The notes under the pieces were generated by a model. It did no database searches, was not told where the DNA came from, and saw nothing but the letters and a program-made list of their open reading frames with translations. The translations under genes and the position numbers were made by a program. 64,000 nt of DNA from positions 744,001 to 808,000 of the forward strand of contig NZ_LIUF01000002.1 in assembly GCF_001280425.1 (NCBI RefSeq), read 5' to 3'. Origin of the DNA: Haloarcula rubripromontorii (lineage in GTDB: Archaea > Halobacteriota > Halobacteria > Halobacteriales > Haloarculaceae). Shown in pieces: positions 1-8,382 of this stretch (positions are counted from its first letter, which is position 1; every line of letters begins with the position of its first letter).

Positions 1-1
1 C

Positions 2-310
2 GGGAACCTCCAGCTATCGGCCGTCGGTAACCCGAACATGCCGATGCCGAACGCGCTCGCGGCGCTGCCTGGCATGGACCGCATGGCGACGCGGATGATG
101 GAAAAGCGCATCGACGACAACGGGACGGCAACGATCGACGAACTCATCGAGCTGTCGCTAGATCAGGGCGTCGAACTGCAGGCCTGTCAGATGACCATCG
201 AGCTGATGGACTACGACGAGGACGACTTCCACGACGATGTCACTGTCGGCGTCGGCGCGGCTACCGCGCTCCAGCACATGGCCGAGTCCGACATCCAACT
301 GCTCGTTTGA
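2..310 (+). CDS. DsrE/DsrF-like sulfur-relay family protein, 5'-truncated by the window edge
   Basis: The frame is open from base 2, so the gene begins outside the window; the internal ATG at 38 is probably not the start. The visible C-terminal part is about 102 residues. It resembles the C-terminus of archaeal DsrE/DsrF/DsrH-like proteins (often labelled peroxiredoxin family): an alternating alpha/beta stretch, a single Cys in LQACQMTIELM, and a closing segment ending in ADSDIQ-like residues. Such proteins bind or carry sulfane sulfur. Location just upstream of TusA, an SQR-like flavoprotein and DUF1641 fits a sulfur-transfer role. Family assignment is from sequence feel and context; the N-terminal half is not visible. 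Confidence 0.6.
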   Translation, partial: GNLQLSAVGNPNMPMPNALAALPGMDRMATRMMEKRIDDNGTATIDELIELSLDQGVELQACQMTIELMDYDEDDFHDDVTVGVGAATALQHMAESDIQLLV

Positions 311-352
311 GCGAGGACAGCCACCGAGCGGCTTTGCACGGACCCCCCAAAC

Positions 353-1063
353 ATGAACCAGAGAATCGCAATCGTCGATGCGTCAGTCGGTGAGACGCCC
401 GCCGAACGAAACCTGACCCGGTCGCTCGACGCCGAAACGACAGTGTACAAAGTCAGCGACAGCCAACTCCCACCGGTGCCGGCGGGCGTCGACCCGCGAT
501 ACGACGGCGTGGTCATCAGCGGGTCACAGACGTCGGTGTACGACGACCGCGGCTGGATTCACGACCTCACGTCGTGGGTCCGGGCTGTCCACCAAGCAGA
601 CGTACCGACACTGGGGATTTGCTGGGGCCACCAGTTCCTCGCACAGTCTCTTGGCGGACGCGTGGTCGACATGGGCGAACACGAACTCGGATACCGAACA
701 GTCCACCGGCGAGGCGAGGACACGCTGTTTGCCGACATGTCGTCGTCGTTCACCGCGTTCCAGACACACTCCGACCGCGTCGCCGAACTGCCCGCGGGCG
801 CGGTGGAACTGGCGCGAAACGAGTACGGCATACAGGCGTTTCGACTCGGTACACGCTACGGCGTCCAGTTCCACCCAGAGTACGACCGCGAGACAGCCGA
901 GTGGGTCATCGGCAACAAAGACCTCACCGACGAACGGCGGGAGGCAGTAACGGCGACGATGACCGGCGAGTCGGTCACGGCCGCCCAAGAGGCGACGACG
1001 GTGTTCGATAACTTCCTCGAACTGGTCGCCACCCACCAGCAGCGACCGGGTCGGTTCGAATAA
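353..1063 (+). CDS. Class I glutamine amidotransferase (GATase1 domain)
   Basis: A 236-residue stand-alone GATase1 protein, like the glutaminase domain of GMP synthase. The nucleophile elbow GICWGHQ places Cys90 as the catalytic nucleophile, and the HPE motif at 174-176 supplies the His-Glu pair, so the triad is intact. It should hydrolyse glutamine, or act as a gamma-glutamyl peptidase, in the cytoplasm. No synthetase partner lies beside it, so its acceptor substrate is unknown. It starts 42 bp after the DsrE-like gene in the same direction. The ATG at 353 begins a normal N-terminal beta strand. Family is clear; specific function is not. Confidence 0.85.
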   Translation: MNQRIAIVDASVGETPAERNLTRSLDAETTVYKVSDSQLPPVPAGVDPRYDGVVISGSQTSVYDDRGWIHDLTSWVRAVHQADVPTLGICWGHQFLAQSLGGRVVDMGEHELGYRTVHRRGEDTLFADMSSSFTAFQTHSDRVAELPAGAVELARNEYGIQAFRLGTRYGVQFHPEYDRETAEWVIGNKDLTDERREAVTATMTGESVTAAQEATTVFDNFLELVATHQQRPGRFE

Positions 1064-1333
1064 TTCGGTATTGACCACATACACCGACGCCCGAACCGCT
1101 GATAGCTTGGGCAACGAGCGGACTTGGCTGCCCTCATCGGCCGGCAGTGCGACAGTCTCCACTGGACACTCGATATCCTCTCGTGGCTGGGTGTCCATAC
1201 TACTACACAATTTACGATACGCTGGTGTGGGACCGCCAGAGCGTAATTGTGCACGGGTGAATCGATTTCCCATAGTATTGGAATCACCATACACTATTAA
1301 ATGCATAGCTTGCCTACGTACAGACGAGAAGGT
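1064..1333. other. Intergenic stretch with the tusA promoter
   Basis: No convincing gene is seen in this 270-base stretch. Open frames exist on both strands but have no recognisable domain and run into antisense of the amidotransferase. The right-hand end is AT-rich, with a TATA-like TATTAAAT near 1291-1300, about 35 bp before the TusA start. An imperfect inverted repeat around 1273-1296 (AGTATTGG ... CCATACACT) sits just ahead of it and could be an operator. Confidence 0.4.
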
Positions 1334-1582
1334 ATGACCACCAGTCAAAATCACACTGAGGCAGACACGACCGTCGACGCTCGGGGCGCGACCTGTCCAG
1401 GTCCGCTGATGGACCTCATCTCTGAGATTCGGGCCGTTGACACCGGCACTGTCATCGCTCTGTTGAGCGATGCCGAGAAGTCGCCGACGGAGGTTCAGGA
1501 GTGGGCCGACGAGTCCGGCAACGAAGTCCTCGACATTGCCGATAAAGGCGACCACTACAGGATTCACGTGACGAAACGATGA
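1334..1582 (+). CDS. tusA: TusA-family sulfurtransferase
   Basis: An 82-residue protein of the TusA/YeeD/SirA fold. The hallmark CPGP motif starts at Cys21, the persulfide-carrying residue. In this family the protein passes sulfane sulfur between donors (rhodanese, DsrE) and acceptors. The ATG at 1334 is preferred over an upstream in-frame ATG at 1301, because the upstream one would sit inside the TATA-like promoter element. The stop overlaps the start of the next gene (ATGA), so the flavoprotein is probably translationally coupled. Neighbours (DsrE-like, SQR-like, DUF1641, rhodanese) support a sulfur-oxidation or sulfur-delivery role. Confidence 0.9.
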   Translation: MTTSQNHTEADTTVDARGATCPGPLMDLISEIRAVDTGTVIALLSDAEKSPTEVQEWADESGNEVLDIADKGDHYRIHVTKR

Positions 1583-2724
1583 CCGAACACATCGCAATCG
1601 TCGGTGGTGGTACCGGTGGTACCGTACTGGCGAACACTCTCGCGGAGAAACTCGACGCGGAGCTAGCCGCCGGGGAGGTCGAGATCACGCTGTTCAACGA
1701 CGATGAAGACCACGTCTACAAGCCGGTGTGGCTCTACGTCGCTTTCGGACAGCGCGAACCCGCGGACGGCCGTCGGCCCCTTCGAGAGGTCGTCGACGAC
1801 CGCGTCACCATACGGCAGGATTACGTCGTCGATGTCGACTACGAGCGAAAGAAACTCGAACTCGTCGACGCCATCGACCCCGCGCCGTACGACAAACTCG
1901 TCGTCGCGACGGGGGCACAGCTCGAACCGGAGCGGGTTCCGGGCCTCGCTGAAGCCGGGCACCACTTCTACAGCGAGGAGGGTGCGCAAGCTCTCCGTGA
2001 CGGACTCCTTGGGATGGACGGCGGCCACATCGTCCTGAGTGTCGTCGGGACACCACACATGTGTCCGGCCGCGCCGCTCGAGTTCACGTTCATGATCGAC
2101 GACTGGCTCCGAGAACGCGGCCGTCGAGAGGCGTTCGACATCACATACACCTACCCCATCATGCGGGTCCACGGGAACGAACACATTGCGGAATGGGCCG
2201 ACCCGCGCCTCCGGGAGCGCGACATCGGCATCGAGACGATGTTCAACGCCGAGGCGGTCGACCCCGAGGCACAGACGATCACGTCGATGGAGGGGACAGA
2301 GTTGGACTATGACCTCCTCGTCGCCATCCCGCCACACACCGGTAGCGATTTCATTGAGTCGGCTGGACTCGGCGACGGAGGGTGGGTGGATGTCGACAAG
2401 CACACGCTTGAGGCGGTCGGCTTCGACGACGTCTACGCCATCGGCGACGCTGCCAAGACCGGGGTTCCAAAGGCCGGGAGTGCGGCGCACTATCAGGCCA
2501 ACGTCGTCGCTCAGCGGCTTGCAAGCGAGCTCCGAGGCCAGCCAGCGACGGCCGTCTACGGCGGTAAGACAATCTGCTTCATCGAGACCGGGATGGACAA
2601 CGCCACGTTCGTTGAGTTCGATTACGAACGCCCGCCGGAACCGAGTGAGCCGACCCGGGCCATGCATTGGTCGAAGCTTGCCTACAACGAGTCTTACTGG
2701 CTTACAGCGCGGGGGCTGCTCTGA
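1579..2724 (+). CDS. FAD-dependent oxidoreductase, sulfide:quinone oxidoreductase-like
   Basis: A 381-residue pyridine-nucleotide-disulfide-oxidoreductase-fold flavoprotein. It has an N-terminal Rossmann motif (GGGTGGT, 9-15), an ATG-type motif at 110-112 and a second FAD motif AIGDAA at 287-292. Two cysteines match the redox pair of SQR families: Cys162 in the PHMCPAAPLE block and Cys333 in the TICFIETG block. By family it would oxidise sulfide or a persulfide and pass electrons to quinone at the membrane face. It overlaps tusA by four bases and is followed after 11 bp by DUF1641, a common partner of archaeal SQR-like proteins. Its real sulfur substrate is not proven. Confidence 0.8.
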   Translation: MTEHIAIVGGGTGGTVLANTLAEKLDAELAAGEVEITLFNDDEDHVYKPVWLYVAFGQREPADGRRPLREVVDDRVTIRQDYVVDVDYERKKLELVDAIDPAPYDKLVVATGAQLEPERVPGLAEAGHHFYSEEGAQALRDGLLGMDGGHIVLSVVGTPHMCPAAPLEFTFMIDDWLRERGRREAFDITYTYPIMRVHGNEHIAEWADPRLRERDIGIETMFNAEAVDPEAQTITSMEGTELDYDLLVAIPPHTGSDFIESAGLGDGGWVDVDKHTLEAVGFDDVYAIGDAAKTGVPKAGSAAHYQANVVAQRLASELRGQPATAVYGGKTICFIETGMDNATFVEFDYERPPEPSEPTRAMHWSKLAYNESYWLTARGLL

Positions 2725-2735
2725 GGTGACCACTA

Positions 2736-3134
2736 ATGAGTGACCAACAACCATCAGCCGACGAACTGACAGCGGAACTGACCGCCGCCATCGAGGAGAA
2801 CCCTGAGGCATTCGCCACGTTCGTCCGCAACCTCGATACGATCAACGAACTGGTCGAAGTAGCCGAACTCGGGACTGCTGCGATGGACGACGAGATGATC
2901 ACATCTCTCGCCGGGACCGGGGCCTCGCTCGGCGAACTCGCGGATACGGCCGCCAGCGACGACACCCGGGGAGCGCTACAGACTGTGCTCGGTGCGCTCG
3001 GCGAGGCCAACTCCAGTGGGCCAGCCGACCTGCATGACGTCTGGGATGGGATTCGAAGCGGCGAGTTTCTCGCCGGCATCCGATACTTGCTCGCTGTCGT
3101 CCGGTCTCTCGGCCGCGCCGTTCAAAACCAGTGA
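2736..3134 (+). CDS. DUF1641 domain-containing protein
   Basis: A 132-residue acidic, mostly helical protein. The pattern (paired helices with conserved Asn/Leu around residues 25-50, then a Gly/Ala-rich middle and a C-terminal helix) fits DUF1641. This family is found beside SQR-like flavoproteins and formate-dehydrogenase-like operons. Its biochemical role is unknown; a scaffold or accessory role for the preceding flavoprotein is an inference from context. It is the last gene of the plus-strand sulfur operon and is followed at once by a candidate terminator. Confidence 0.75.
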   Translation: MSDQQPSADELTAELTAAIEENPEAFATFVRNLDTINELVEVAELGTAAMDDEMITSLAGTGASLGELADTAASDDTRGALQTVLGALGEANSSGPADLHDVWDGIRSGEFLAGIRYLLAVVRSLGRAVQNQ

Positions 3135-3148
3135 AAGCCGGCTTTTTT
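3134..3148 (+). terminator. Hairpin plus T-run after the DUF1641 gene
   Basis: A perfect 12-base palindrome AAAGCCGGCTTT (3134-3145) runs into six T residues (3143-3148), directly at the stop codon of the DUF1641 gene and before the convergent DUF2892 gene. This is the expected place for a terminator. Archaea mainly need the T-run, so the palindrome may be incidental. Confidence 0.5.
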
Positions 3149-3231
3149 CCTCACGCGTGCGATCAAGAGGAGACATCTATGTTCCGAAGAATCAGCCCCT
3201 GGCTGCTGTGAAACCGGTAGGTCCCGACTGT

Positions 3232-3456
3232 TCACCGGGTGTCGACAGAACAGGTGTCGATACCCAAGAGTCCGTACAGCCCGCAGAATCCGGTGACCCC
3301 GGTGACGAGCAGCAACACCGAGGCAAACCCGAGCACAGGCGCGAGTATCGCCGGCAGCGGAACGGCGCTGGCGAGGATCCCGAGCGATAGCAACCCCGCG
3401 AGGGCACCGATGAGAATTCTGGCAGTCTTGTCTGTCGAACCGACGTTTCGCTCCAT
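3232..3456 (-). CDS. DUF2892 (YgaP-type) small membrane protein
   Basis: A 74-residue protein opening MERNVGSTDK followed by two closely packed hydrophobic helices (about 13-32 and 37-58). This is the arrangement of the DUF2892 / YgaP transmembrane domain, often fused to or next to rhodaneses. A CGLYGLLGIDTCS tail carries two cysteines, typical of the family. An AT-rich TATA-like stretch lies 25-45 bp upstream of the ATG at 3456. It sits among sulfur-relay genes, which suits the rhodanese association. Its transport substrate, if any, is unknown. Confidence 0.8.
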   Translation of the reverse strand: MERNVGSTDKTARILIGALAGLLSLGILASAVPLPAILAPVLGFASVLLLVTGVTGFCGLYGLLGIDTCSVDTR

Positions 3457-3673
3457 ACAACATAGTTAGTCGTCCGAAGATAATAGCGTTTCGATTGTAC
3501 AATATAAACAATAGCAGCTCTGGAAGCACGGGTCACCACCAGCGTTCAGCAGCTATACTGTCTACCCCCTCGTTCCGGTTCGCAGTCTTTTGCTGGCGAT
3601 CGCAGCGTGGATATATCAGCCCACGCGATGTGGTCCCACCGCGGTATCGAACGGGGATGACACAGCCGAAGAA

Positions 3674-4084
3674 TCAGGCGTAGCTCTCGACGAGCGACCG
3701 GAGCTGTGGCTCCTGTTGCATCCCAACCATGCGCTCGACCGGCTCCCCGTCGGTGAACAGCATCAGCGTCGGCACGCTACGGACGCCGTACTTGGCTGCT
3801 AACTGCTGGTTCGCGTCGATATCGACCTTCGCCACGGTCGCAACAGTGTCAGCGGCGATACGTTCGACGACGGGTTCGAGCTGCTTGCACGGCCCACACC
3901 AGTCGGCGTAGAAGTCTACGAGGACGACCCCATCGCCGACAGTGTCCTGTAGTTCCCGAGCTCCGTGGACGTGGACGGGTTCGGCCGGCGACTCGTTGTT
4001 CCGGTTCTCAGCGGCGGTCCCTCGCTCTCCGTTTCGAAGTTCTTCGAGCTTCTTCTGTCGAATTTCTGTTAGCTCGTCGGTCAT
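3674..4084 (-). CDS. trxA: Thioredoxin
   Basis: A 136-residue thioredoxin with a charged N-terminal extension of about 45 residues. The active site WCGPC occupies residues 62-66, and the cis-proline loop VRSVPT follows in its usual place about 40 residues later. It reduces protein disulfides in the cytoplasm; no signal peptide is seen. The ATG at 4084 is preferred over a GTG one codon upstream, since a TATA-like AT-rich element sits about 27 bp before it. It could serve the neighbouring sulfur-relay proteins or assembly of the copper site of the oxidase, but this is inference. Confidence 0.9.
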   Translation of the reverse strand: MTDELTEIRQKKLEELRNGERGTAAENRNNESPAEPVHVHGARELQDTVGDGVVLVDFYADWCGPCKQLEPVVERIAADTVATVAKVDIDANQQLAAKYGVRSVPTLMLFTDGEPVERMVGMQQEPQLRSLVESYA

Positions 4085-4403
4085 CACCGTTTAGTATGCA
4101 CTCGGTGCGTTTATTTGTTTTGCAGCTTTTGCACAATACTATCTGTTACACCTGGAAGTTCACGTCTCGAATTCGGGCCAATGTGCCAGCTTACTACAGC
4201 ACGCTCTCAGTGAGGAGGCATATCCTCAGGGACTGGACTTGAATTTCACCGCAGCACCTCACAATTCGTGGCTAACTAACACGATTCTATGCGACTCGAC
4301 GAAGGCGTCGCAGGTCTGTGTGCGCGTTCGGGTGTTCCAGACTGAAGAGTAAACGCCGGTCGGCGCGTGACACGTCGGAGCGGTCTGTGATCCCGTCCGA
4401 TGT
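4085..4403. other. Intergenic stretch between thioredoxin and oxidase genes
   Basis: No gene is recognised in this stretch of about 320 bases. The left part is the thioredoxin promoter (AT-rich around 4105-4135). A perfect inverted repeat TGAGGA-GGCATA-TCCTCA lies at 4211-4228 with unknown role. The right part is downstream of the oxidase subunit I stop codon. Confidence 0.4.
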
Positions 4404-6152
4404 TCAGACCGGGAACGGCGGTGCCGCGGGGTTCAGCGCGCCGTCAGCGACCATCGAGTAGATTGGGAATCCGTAGGCGATGACAACGAGCACGACAGCG
4501 ATGACGAACCAGAGCCTGACGTTGTCGAGCACCCGCGGACTGTCGGACGGTCCGGAGATAGGTTCGGGGAGGTGGCTGTCGACGCGCAGCCGACCGCGAC
4601 CCCGCTCAGCCAGCCAAGTTCCGGCCATCACAAGCACGAACATGACCGCCCCGAGCGTCAGCAGCGACCCACCGATAGCAATCTGTAGACGCATCTCTAG
4701 CATCGACCCCAGCACCGGCATAAAGTCGAACTGCTGGTACTGGGGTTCTGCGGTCCGCCGGGGGACACCGGCGAGTCCTGCGCGGTGCATCGCATTCGAC
4801 ATCAGCCCCATCCCGATGAACCAGACGTAGGGCTGTACCTGCGCGATGCCGTAGAACTGGAGCCGTTTCCCGGTGATCTGCGGGTAGAGCCAGTAGCTTA
4901 TCGCCATCATGGTCAGGGCGCTGGCCGTCCCGACGGTGAGGTGGAAGTGGCCGGGAACCCACAGTGTGTTGTGGATGAGGGAGTTGATGTTCATTCCGGC
5001 GTTGATGATGCCGGAAAAGCCGCCGGCGGCGAACATGATGCCGGCGAGTGCACAGCCGGCAAAGGCCGGGTTCCCCCACGGAAGCGCCTTCAGCCAGCCC
5101 AGATAGCCGGTCCCGCCACGCTGGCGAGCGCCGTACTCCATGCTCGCGACGACGGTGAACGCGGTGAGGAAGCTCGGCAGCAACAGGAACATCGTGTTGG
5201 TCATGGCGATGAACTTGAACCCCTCTGGCACGCCGGGGTCAGCGTACTGATGGTGGAAGCCGACCGGCGTCGAGAGGATGAGAAAGAGGATGAACACGAC
5301 TCGTGCGAGCGGGTCACTGAACAGCCGCCCGCCGGAGAGCTTCGGGAGGACGGTGTACCACGCGAAGTACGCCGGCATCAGCCAGAAGTAGACGACAGGG
5401 TGGCCGAAAAACCAGAACAGTGTCCGCGTCAACAGCGGGTCCACGCTCTCGATGAGGCCGAGCGAGAGCGGGAGGAGGAAGAACACCACTTCGACGGCGA
5501 CGCCGAGAGTGGCAATGTACCACATCAGCATCGTCGTCAGTATCATGAACATCTGGAGCGGAATACGCTCCCCGGGGTTGTCCTGCCGCCAGTGGTAGTA
5601 GGCACGTATCCAGTCGGCTCCAGCGAGCCACGTCCCAACGAGCCAGGCCGCCAACCCGGCATAAAACAGCGGGTGAGCTTGTAGCGGCGCGTAGAACGTG
5701 TACAACACGTCCGCGGAAAACGGGATCTGGCCGACCAGTCCCCCGAAGATGGCCGTTGCCGTCATCACTGCTCCGGAGAGCATGAGCAGGAACCACACCA
5801 GGGAAAACCGCGGCGAGGGCAGCTCTCTGCCGAGGCTCCGGCTCGTGCCCCATGTGAAGATGCCTGTCAGGAAGAAGATAGTGAAAAACAGCGCGAGCAA
5901 GACGCCGTGGCCTGTCAGCACGGAGTAATAATCGGCCGAGCTGATCACGCCCCGAAAGACGTTCGTTCGGTGGAGCGCCTGAACGATACCCAAGAGCGCA
6001 CCGATAGTCAGTGCGGTAAACGAAACCCCCATCGAGAGGCGAGTGATTCGCGCAGCGCTGGGGAACTTGTCGACAAAGGCGAGGCGGTCCGACAGTTGTG
6101 CCGTGTCGCTCTCGTAGGCCTGTGGCTGTTCTGATTTGTGTGGGTGTGCCAT
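4404..6152 (-). CDS. cbaA: ba3/cba3-type cytochrome c oxidase subunit I
   Basis: A 582-residue polytopic membrane protein, the catalytic subunit of a B-type heme-copper oxidase. A conserved GHG near the second helix carries a low-spin heme ligand. The GHPVVYFWLMPAY block holds the CuB His and the cross-linked Tyr as in Thermus ba3. HHQYADPG gives two more CuB histidines, and HFHLTVG gives the distal heme pair. It reduces oxygen to water with proton pumping at the cell membrane. It lies directly after subunit II (one base between genes) at the end of a minus-strand operon. The gene name follows the Natronomonas cba nomenclature. Confidence 0.95.
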   Translation of the reverse strand: MAHPHKSEQPQAYESDTAQLSDRLAFVDKFPSAARITRLSMGVSFTALTIGALLGIVQALHRTNVFRGVISSADYYSVLTGHGVLLALFFTIFFLTGIFTWGTSRSLGRELPSPRFSLVWFLLMLSGAVMTATAIFGGLVGQIPFSADVLYTFYAPLQAHPLFYAGLAAWLVGTWLAGADWIRAYYHWRQDNPGERIPLQMFMILTTMLMWYIATLGVAVEVVFFLLPLSLGLIESVDPLLTRTLFWFFGHPVVYFWLMPAYFAWYTVLPKLSGGRLFSDPLARVVFILFLILSTPVGFHHQYADPGVPEGFKFIAMTNTMFLLLPSFLTAFTVVASMEYGARQRGGTGYLGWLKALPWGNPAFAGCALAGIMFAAGGFSGIINAGMNINSLIHNTLWVPGHFHLTVGTASALTMMAISYWLYPQITGKRLQFYGIAQVQPYVWFIGMGLMSNAMHRAGLAGVPRRTAEPQYQQFDFMPVLGSMLEMRLQIAIGGSLLTLGAVMFVLVMAGTWLAERGRGRLRVDSHLPEPISGPSDSPRVLDNVRLWFVIAVVLVVIAYGFPIYSMVADGALNPAAPPFPV

Positions 6153-6153
6153 C

Positions 6154-6669
6154 TCAGTTCACCTCGGTCTGATTAAATTGCGCGGCCGGAACGACGTGCA
6201 ACGACCCTGCCATCGTGTGATGGCCGCTTCCGCAGTACTCGTTACAGACGAGTCCGTACTCGTCTGGTTCATCGAACTCGACAGTCACCGTCGCTACCTG
6301 TCCGGGCACGGCCATCGTGTTGATGTTCGTGCCGACGACCTCGAAGCCGTGGACTACATCCGTGCTTGTCACGTGGAACGTGACGGTGCTGTTTGCCGGG
6401 ACTCGGACCGGGTCGCTCGTCCCGGGGACGAACAGGAACTGCTTCGCTTCGATATACACGTCGTAGTGGCCCGGTTCGCTGCCGTTGTACACACCCGGCT
6501 CTCGGAAGTTCTCGCTGGCCGTCGCGTCTGTTGGGTCGACCTGGCCACCGGTGTCATCAACCATCCCGTAGCCGGCGCCGACAGCGCCGTAGGTCACAGT
6601 GCCGATGAACAGGACAATCATCGCGAGCGCGGCCACCAGCCACAGCCGTTCGAACCTGTGGACGTGCAT
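6154..6669 (-). CDS. cbaB: Cytochrome c oxidase subunit II (CuA domain)
   Basis: A 171-residue protein with one N-terminal membrane anchor (about 8-30) and an external cupredoxin domain. The binuclear CuA motif C-x3-C-x3-H-x2-M is intact in VCNEYCGSGHHTM, and the other His ligand sits in VVHGFEV. It accepts electrons, probably from a halocyanin-like blue copper protein in haloarchaea, and passes them to subunit I. It is one base upstream of subunit I and one base downstream of the preceding small subunit gene, so all three are cotranscribed. Confidence 0.93.
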   Translation of the reverse strand: MHVHRFERLWLVAALAMIVLFIGTVTYGAVGAGYGMVDDTGGQVDPTDATASENFREPGVYNGSEPGHYDVYIEAKQFLFVPGTSDPVRVPANSTVTFHVTSTDVVHGFEVVGTNINTMAVPGQVATVTVEFDEPDEYGLVCNEYCGSGHHTMAGSLHVVPAAQFNQTEVN

Positions 6670-6670
6670 G

Positions 6671-7174
6671 TTATCCCACCACCGATGGCCCGTTACCGAG
6701 GAATTCGATGAAGTACATGAACAGCCACAGCAGCGAAATGACCACGAAGTACAGCACGAGTAGCAGTCCGGTCCCGACGGGGTCGAACGCGTCGTGGTCG
6801 ACCGACTCTGTCTCGCGTTCTGGGACTTCGGACTCGAACATCTGACCAGTGTGTGGACTGGCGACTCGCTCGTTGGTTGGCGAAGCGGGAGAAAACGACG
6901 GCTCCGGTCTATCTCGCCAGCTCAGTAGATATATCGCGCCGATAGTGAGCCCTGTAAGCCCCAGTGCCACTACCGTGACGAAGAGCCCGGACTCGCTACC
7001 CCCGCTTGTGGTGCCAGCACCCGCCTCTTGTGCGCTTGCAGCGCCGACAGACGCGAGTGCGGCCGCTGACGATGCCCCTCGGAAGACCACTCTACGGATG
7101 CGTCGACAGCTATGCAATCGGTCGCAGCCGGATTGCGGCCTCGCGGTCCCTGATCGGTTTGCTGTAGTACCCAT
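6671..7174 (-). CDS. Oxidase-linked membrane protein, probable accessory subunit
   Basis: A 167-residue protein. An Arg-rich N-terminus leads to a hydrophobic Ala-rich segment ending ASAQEAGAG (signal-like). Two membrane helices follow (about 66-84 and 135-160), separated by an acidic loop. It precedes cbaB by one base, the position of the small helper subunits in haloarchaeal ba3 oxidase operons. The ATG at 7174 is chosen over 7240: the longer frame would run through the palindrome at 7215-7230 and a TATA-like TTACAAT, while the shorter start puts both at promoter distance. Its exact role is not known. Confidence 0.6.
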   Translation of the reverse strand: MGTTANRSGTARPQSGCDRLHSCRRIRRVVFRGASSAAALASVGAASAQEAGAGTTSGGSESGLFVTVVALGLTGLTIGAIYLLSWRDRPEPSFSPASPTNERVASPHTGQMFESEVPERETESVDHDAFDPVGTGLLLVLYFVVISLLWLFMYFIEFLGNGPSVVG

Positions 7175-7214
7175 ACTGTTTCGTCTTCTTCGACCCGATG
7201 GAATTGTAACCTCC

Positions 7215-7230
7215 CTTGTCACAGGACAAG
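7215..7230. promoter_or_regulatory. Palindromic operator candidate, site 1
   Basis: CTTGTC-ACAG-GACAAG is a perfect inverted repeat with 6-base arms and a 4-base spacer, centred 48 bp upstream of the oxidase operon start at 7174 and directly before a TATA-like TTACAAT. The same arms and spacing recur at 9562-9577, with a near match at 8333-8348. Confidence 0.65.
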
Positions 7231-7322
7231 TCCGCAACACCTGACGGCTGCCCTCGGCGCTGGGCTATCGTCGGAGCGACGGTGCTGATGAACTGAGCGC
7301 GGCGACCCACTCGCTCGGCGGG

Positions 7323-8102
7323 TTAGCCTAGCGGCTGGTAGATGGGAACCGATGGATGTGGAACCGTCAGACCGAAAATCAGCAGTCCATGCGACAGCGG
7401 TAGATACCCCAAAACGAGAAACACTGCCCCGAGCGCACGATGTAGGTGTGACTGAAATCGTGGTGAAATCGAGTTGAACGCGACACCGTACCCAAACACC
7501 GCAGGGACGGTTCCGAGTCCAAGCACGGACAGTGCAAGCGCACCATATGCTGGTGACCCAGTAGTGAAGGCGTACAGAAACGCCGGATAGAGGAGTGGGC
7601 ACGGGAGAATACCGTGAACCGCACCTAGGGCGATGATACGCGGACCGCCGACCCACTGGTCGACGTGCTGGTGCAATCGCGTGCTGAAGCGCCACAGCAG
7701 TGATCCGGCCCCGAAACTCGCACTAGCACCCGTCGCCGTCCCTGTCCGGAGGTACAGCCCCCCGGTCACCATGATGAACCCCCCAAGAGCGATTCCGGCG
7801 ACCGCCCGAAAACTATCTGCCAGCGCAACGACTGCTGCCGTGTCATAGACGACGGTCCCGAGCAGCCCCATGAGTGCGCCGAGAAACGCGTAGCTCACCG
7901 TTCGTCCGAAATTGAACAGGAGGTGCTGGCGGACCTCTGCTCAGGCGACTGAGCCGTCGTCTCCTAACCGGTCGGCGTACAGGGTAACGAGCGGTCCGCA
8001 CATCCCCAGACAGTGCGCACCGCCGAGGAGTCCAATCAAGGCGAAGACGACGAGGCCGATGTCTCCACTTACCGCCACTGTACCGTGACCACCGGACATC
8101 AT
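7323..8102 (-). pseudogene. TauE/SafE (DsbD_2-like) membrane protein, interrupted by an in-frame TGA
   Basis: From the ATG at 8102 the frame encodes 53 residues, including a first helix with the GGAHCLGMCGP motif (CxxxC) typical of this family. It then meets TGA at 7943-7941. The same frame continues without any shift as AEVRQHLLFNFGRT and on through five or six more membrane helices to 7323, with the usual family spacing, so the whole would be about 259 residues. The downstream part could also be read from a GTG at 7898 (191 residues), but it would lack the Cys-containing helix. Relatives are linked to copper handling and oxidase assembly. A TGG-to-TGA change, or a sequencing error, is the simplest reading. 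Confidence 0.7.
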
Positions 8103-8296
8103 CGTAGTCGGCTCACCGCACGCTCAAGAGCGGTGAGATCACCCGCGCCGAACATGACCCGAACAGCGACGACGATAAGGACCGTACTTATGACTGCCAG
8201 GAACGCAACTGGTTCGAGGACGACCACGAACGCGGCCACGAACGGAATTGCGAGCAGCCCGATGAGTGGCAACCGGGAAACAGGCATCGAAGACAT
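8099..8296 (-). CDS. Small two-helix membrane protein of the oxidase cluster
   Basis: A 65-residue hydrophobic protein with two helices (about 8-27 and 29-48) and a short basic tail. No family is recognised. Its stop overlaps the ATG-ATG start of the TauE/SafE-like gene, so the two are coupled. A near-palindrome at 8333-8348 lies 44 bp upstream of its start, matching the sites before the oxidase operon and the 40-residue protein at 9525. This suggests coregulation with the terminal oxidase. Confidence 0.6.
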   Translation of the reverse strand: MSSMPVSRLPLIGLLAIPFVAAFVVVLEPVAFLAVISTVLIVVAVRVMFGAGDLTALERAVSRLR

Positions 8297-8332
8297 ACCA
8301 GGCAGTCACGGCTTCCGTGAGTTAGTCTTCCG

Positions 8333-8348
8333 CTTGGCCTGTGACAAC
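8333..8348. promoter_or_regulatory. Palindromic operator candidate, site 2 (imperfect)
   Basis: CTTGGC-CTGT-GACAAC matches 10 of 12 arm positions of CTTGTC-N4-GACAAG, with the same 4-base spacer. It is centred 44 bp upstream of the ATG at 8296, the same distance as the site before the gene starting at 9525. Confidence 0.5.
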
Positions 8349-8382
8349 TCGGAGCAGCAACAGAGGTATCGGTGTATCCCCG

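Noticed and set aside
1071-1337. 88-residue frame between the amidotransferase and tusA
   Set aside because: It crosses the tusA promoter and shows no domain or consistent coding signal.
524-1597. Long minus-strand frame across the amidotransferase and tusA
   Set aside because: It is antisense to two genes with clear motifs, has no domain, and is explained by the high GC content.
1663-2811. 382-residue minus-strand frame opposite the SQR-like gene
   Set aside because: A mirror of GC-rich codons; no family resemblance.
6065-6078. TTGTCGACAA inside oxidase subunit I as another operator
   Set aside because: It lies in coding sequence, lacks the 4-base spacer and is not near a promoter.
7323-8102. 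Selenocysteine at the TGA in the TauE/SafE-like gene
   Set aside because: Haloarchaea are not known to make selenocysteine and no Sec machinery is visible; nonsense mutation or error is simpler.
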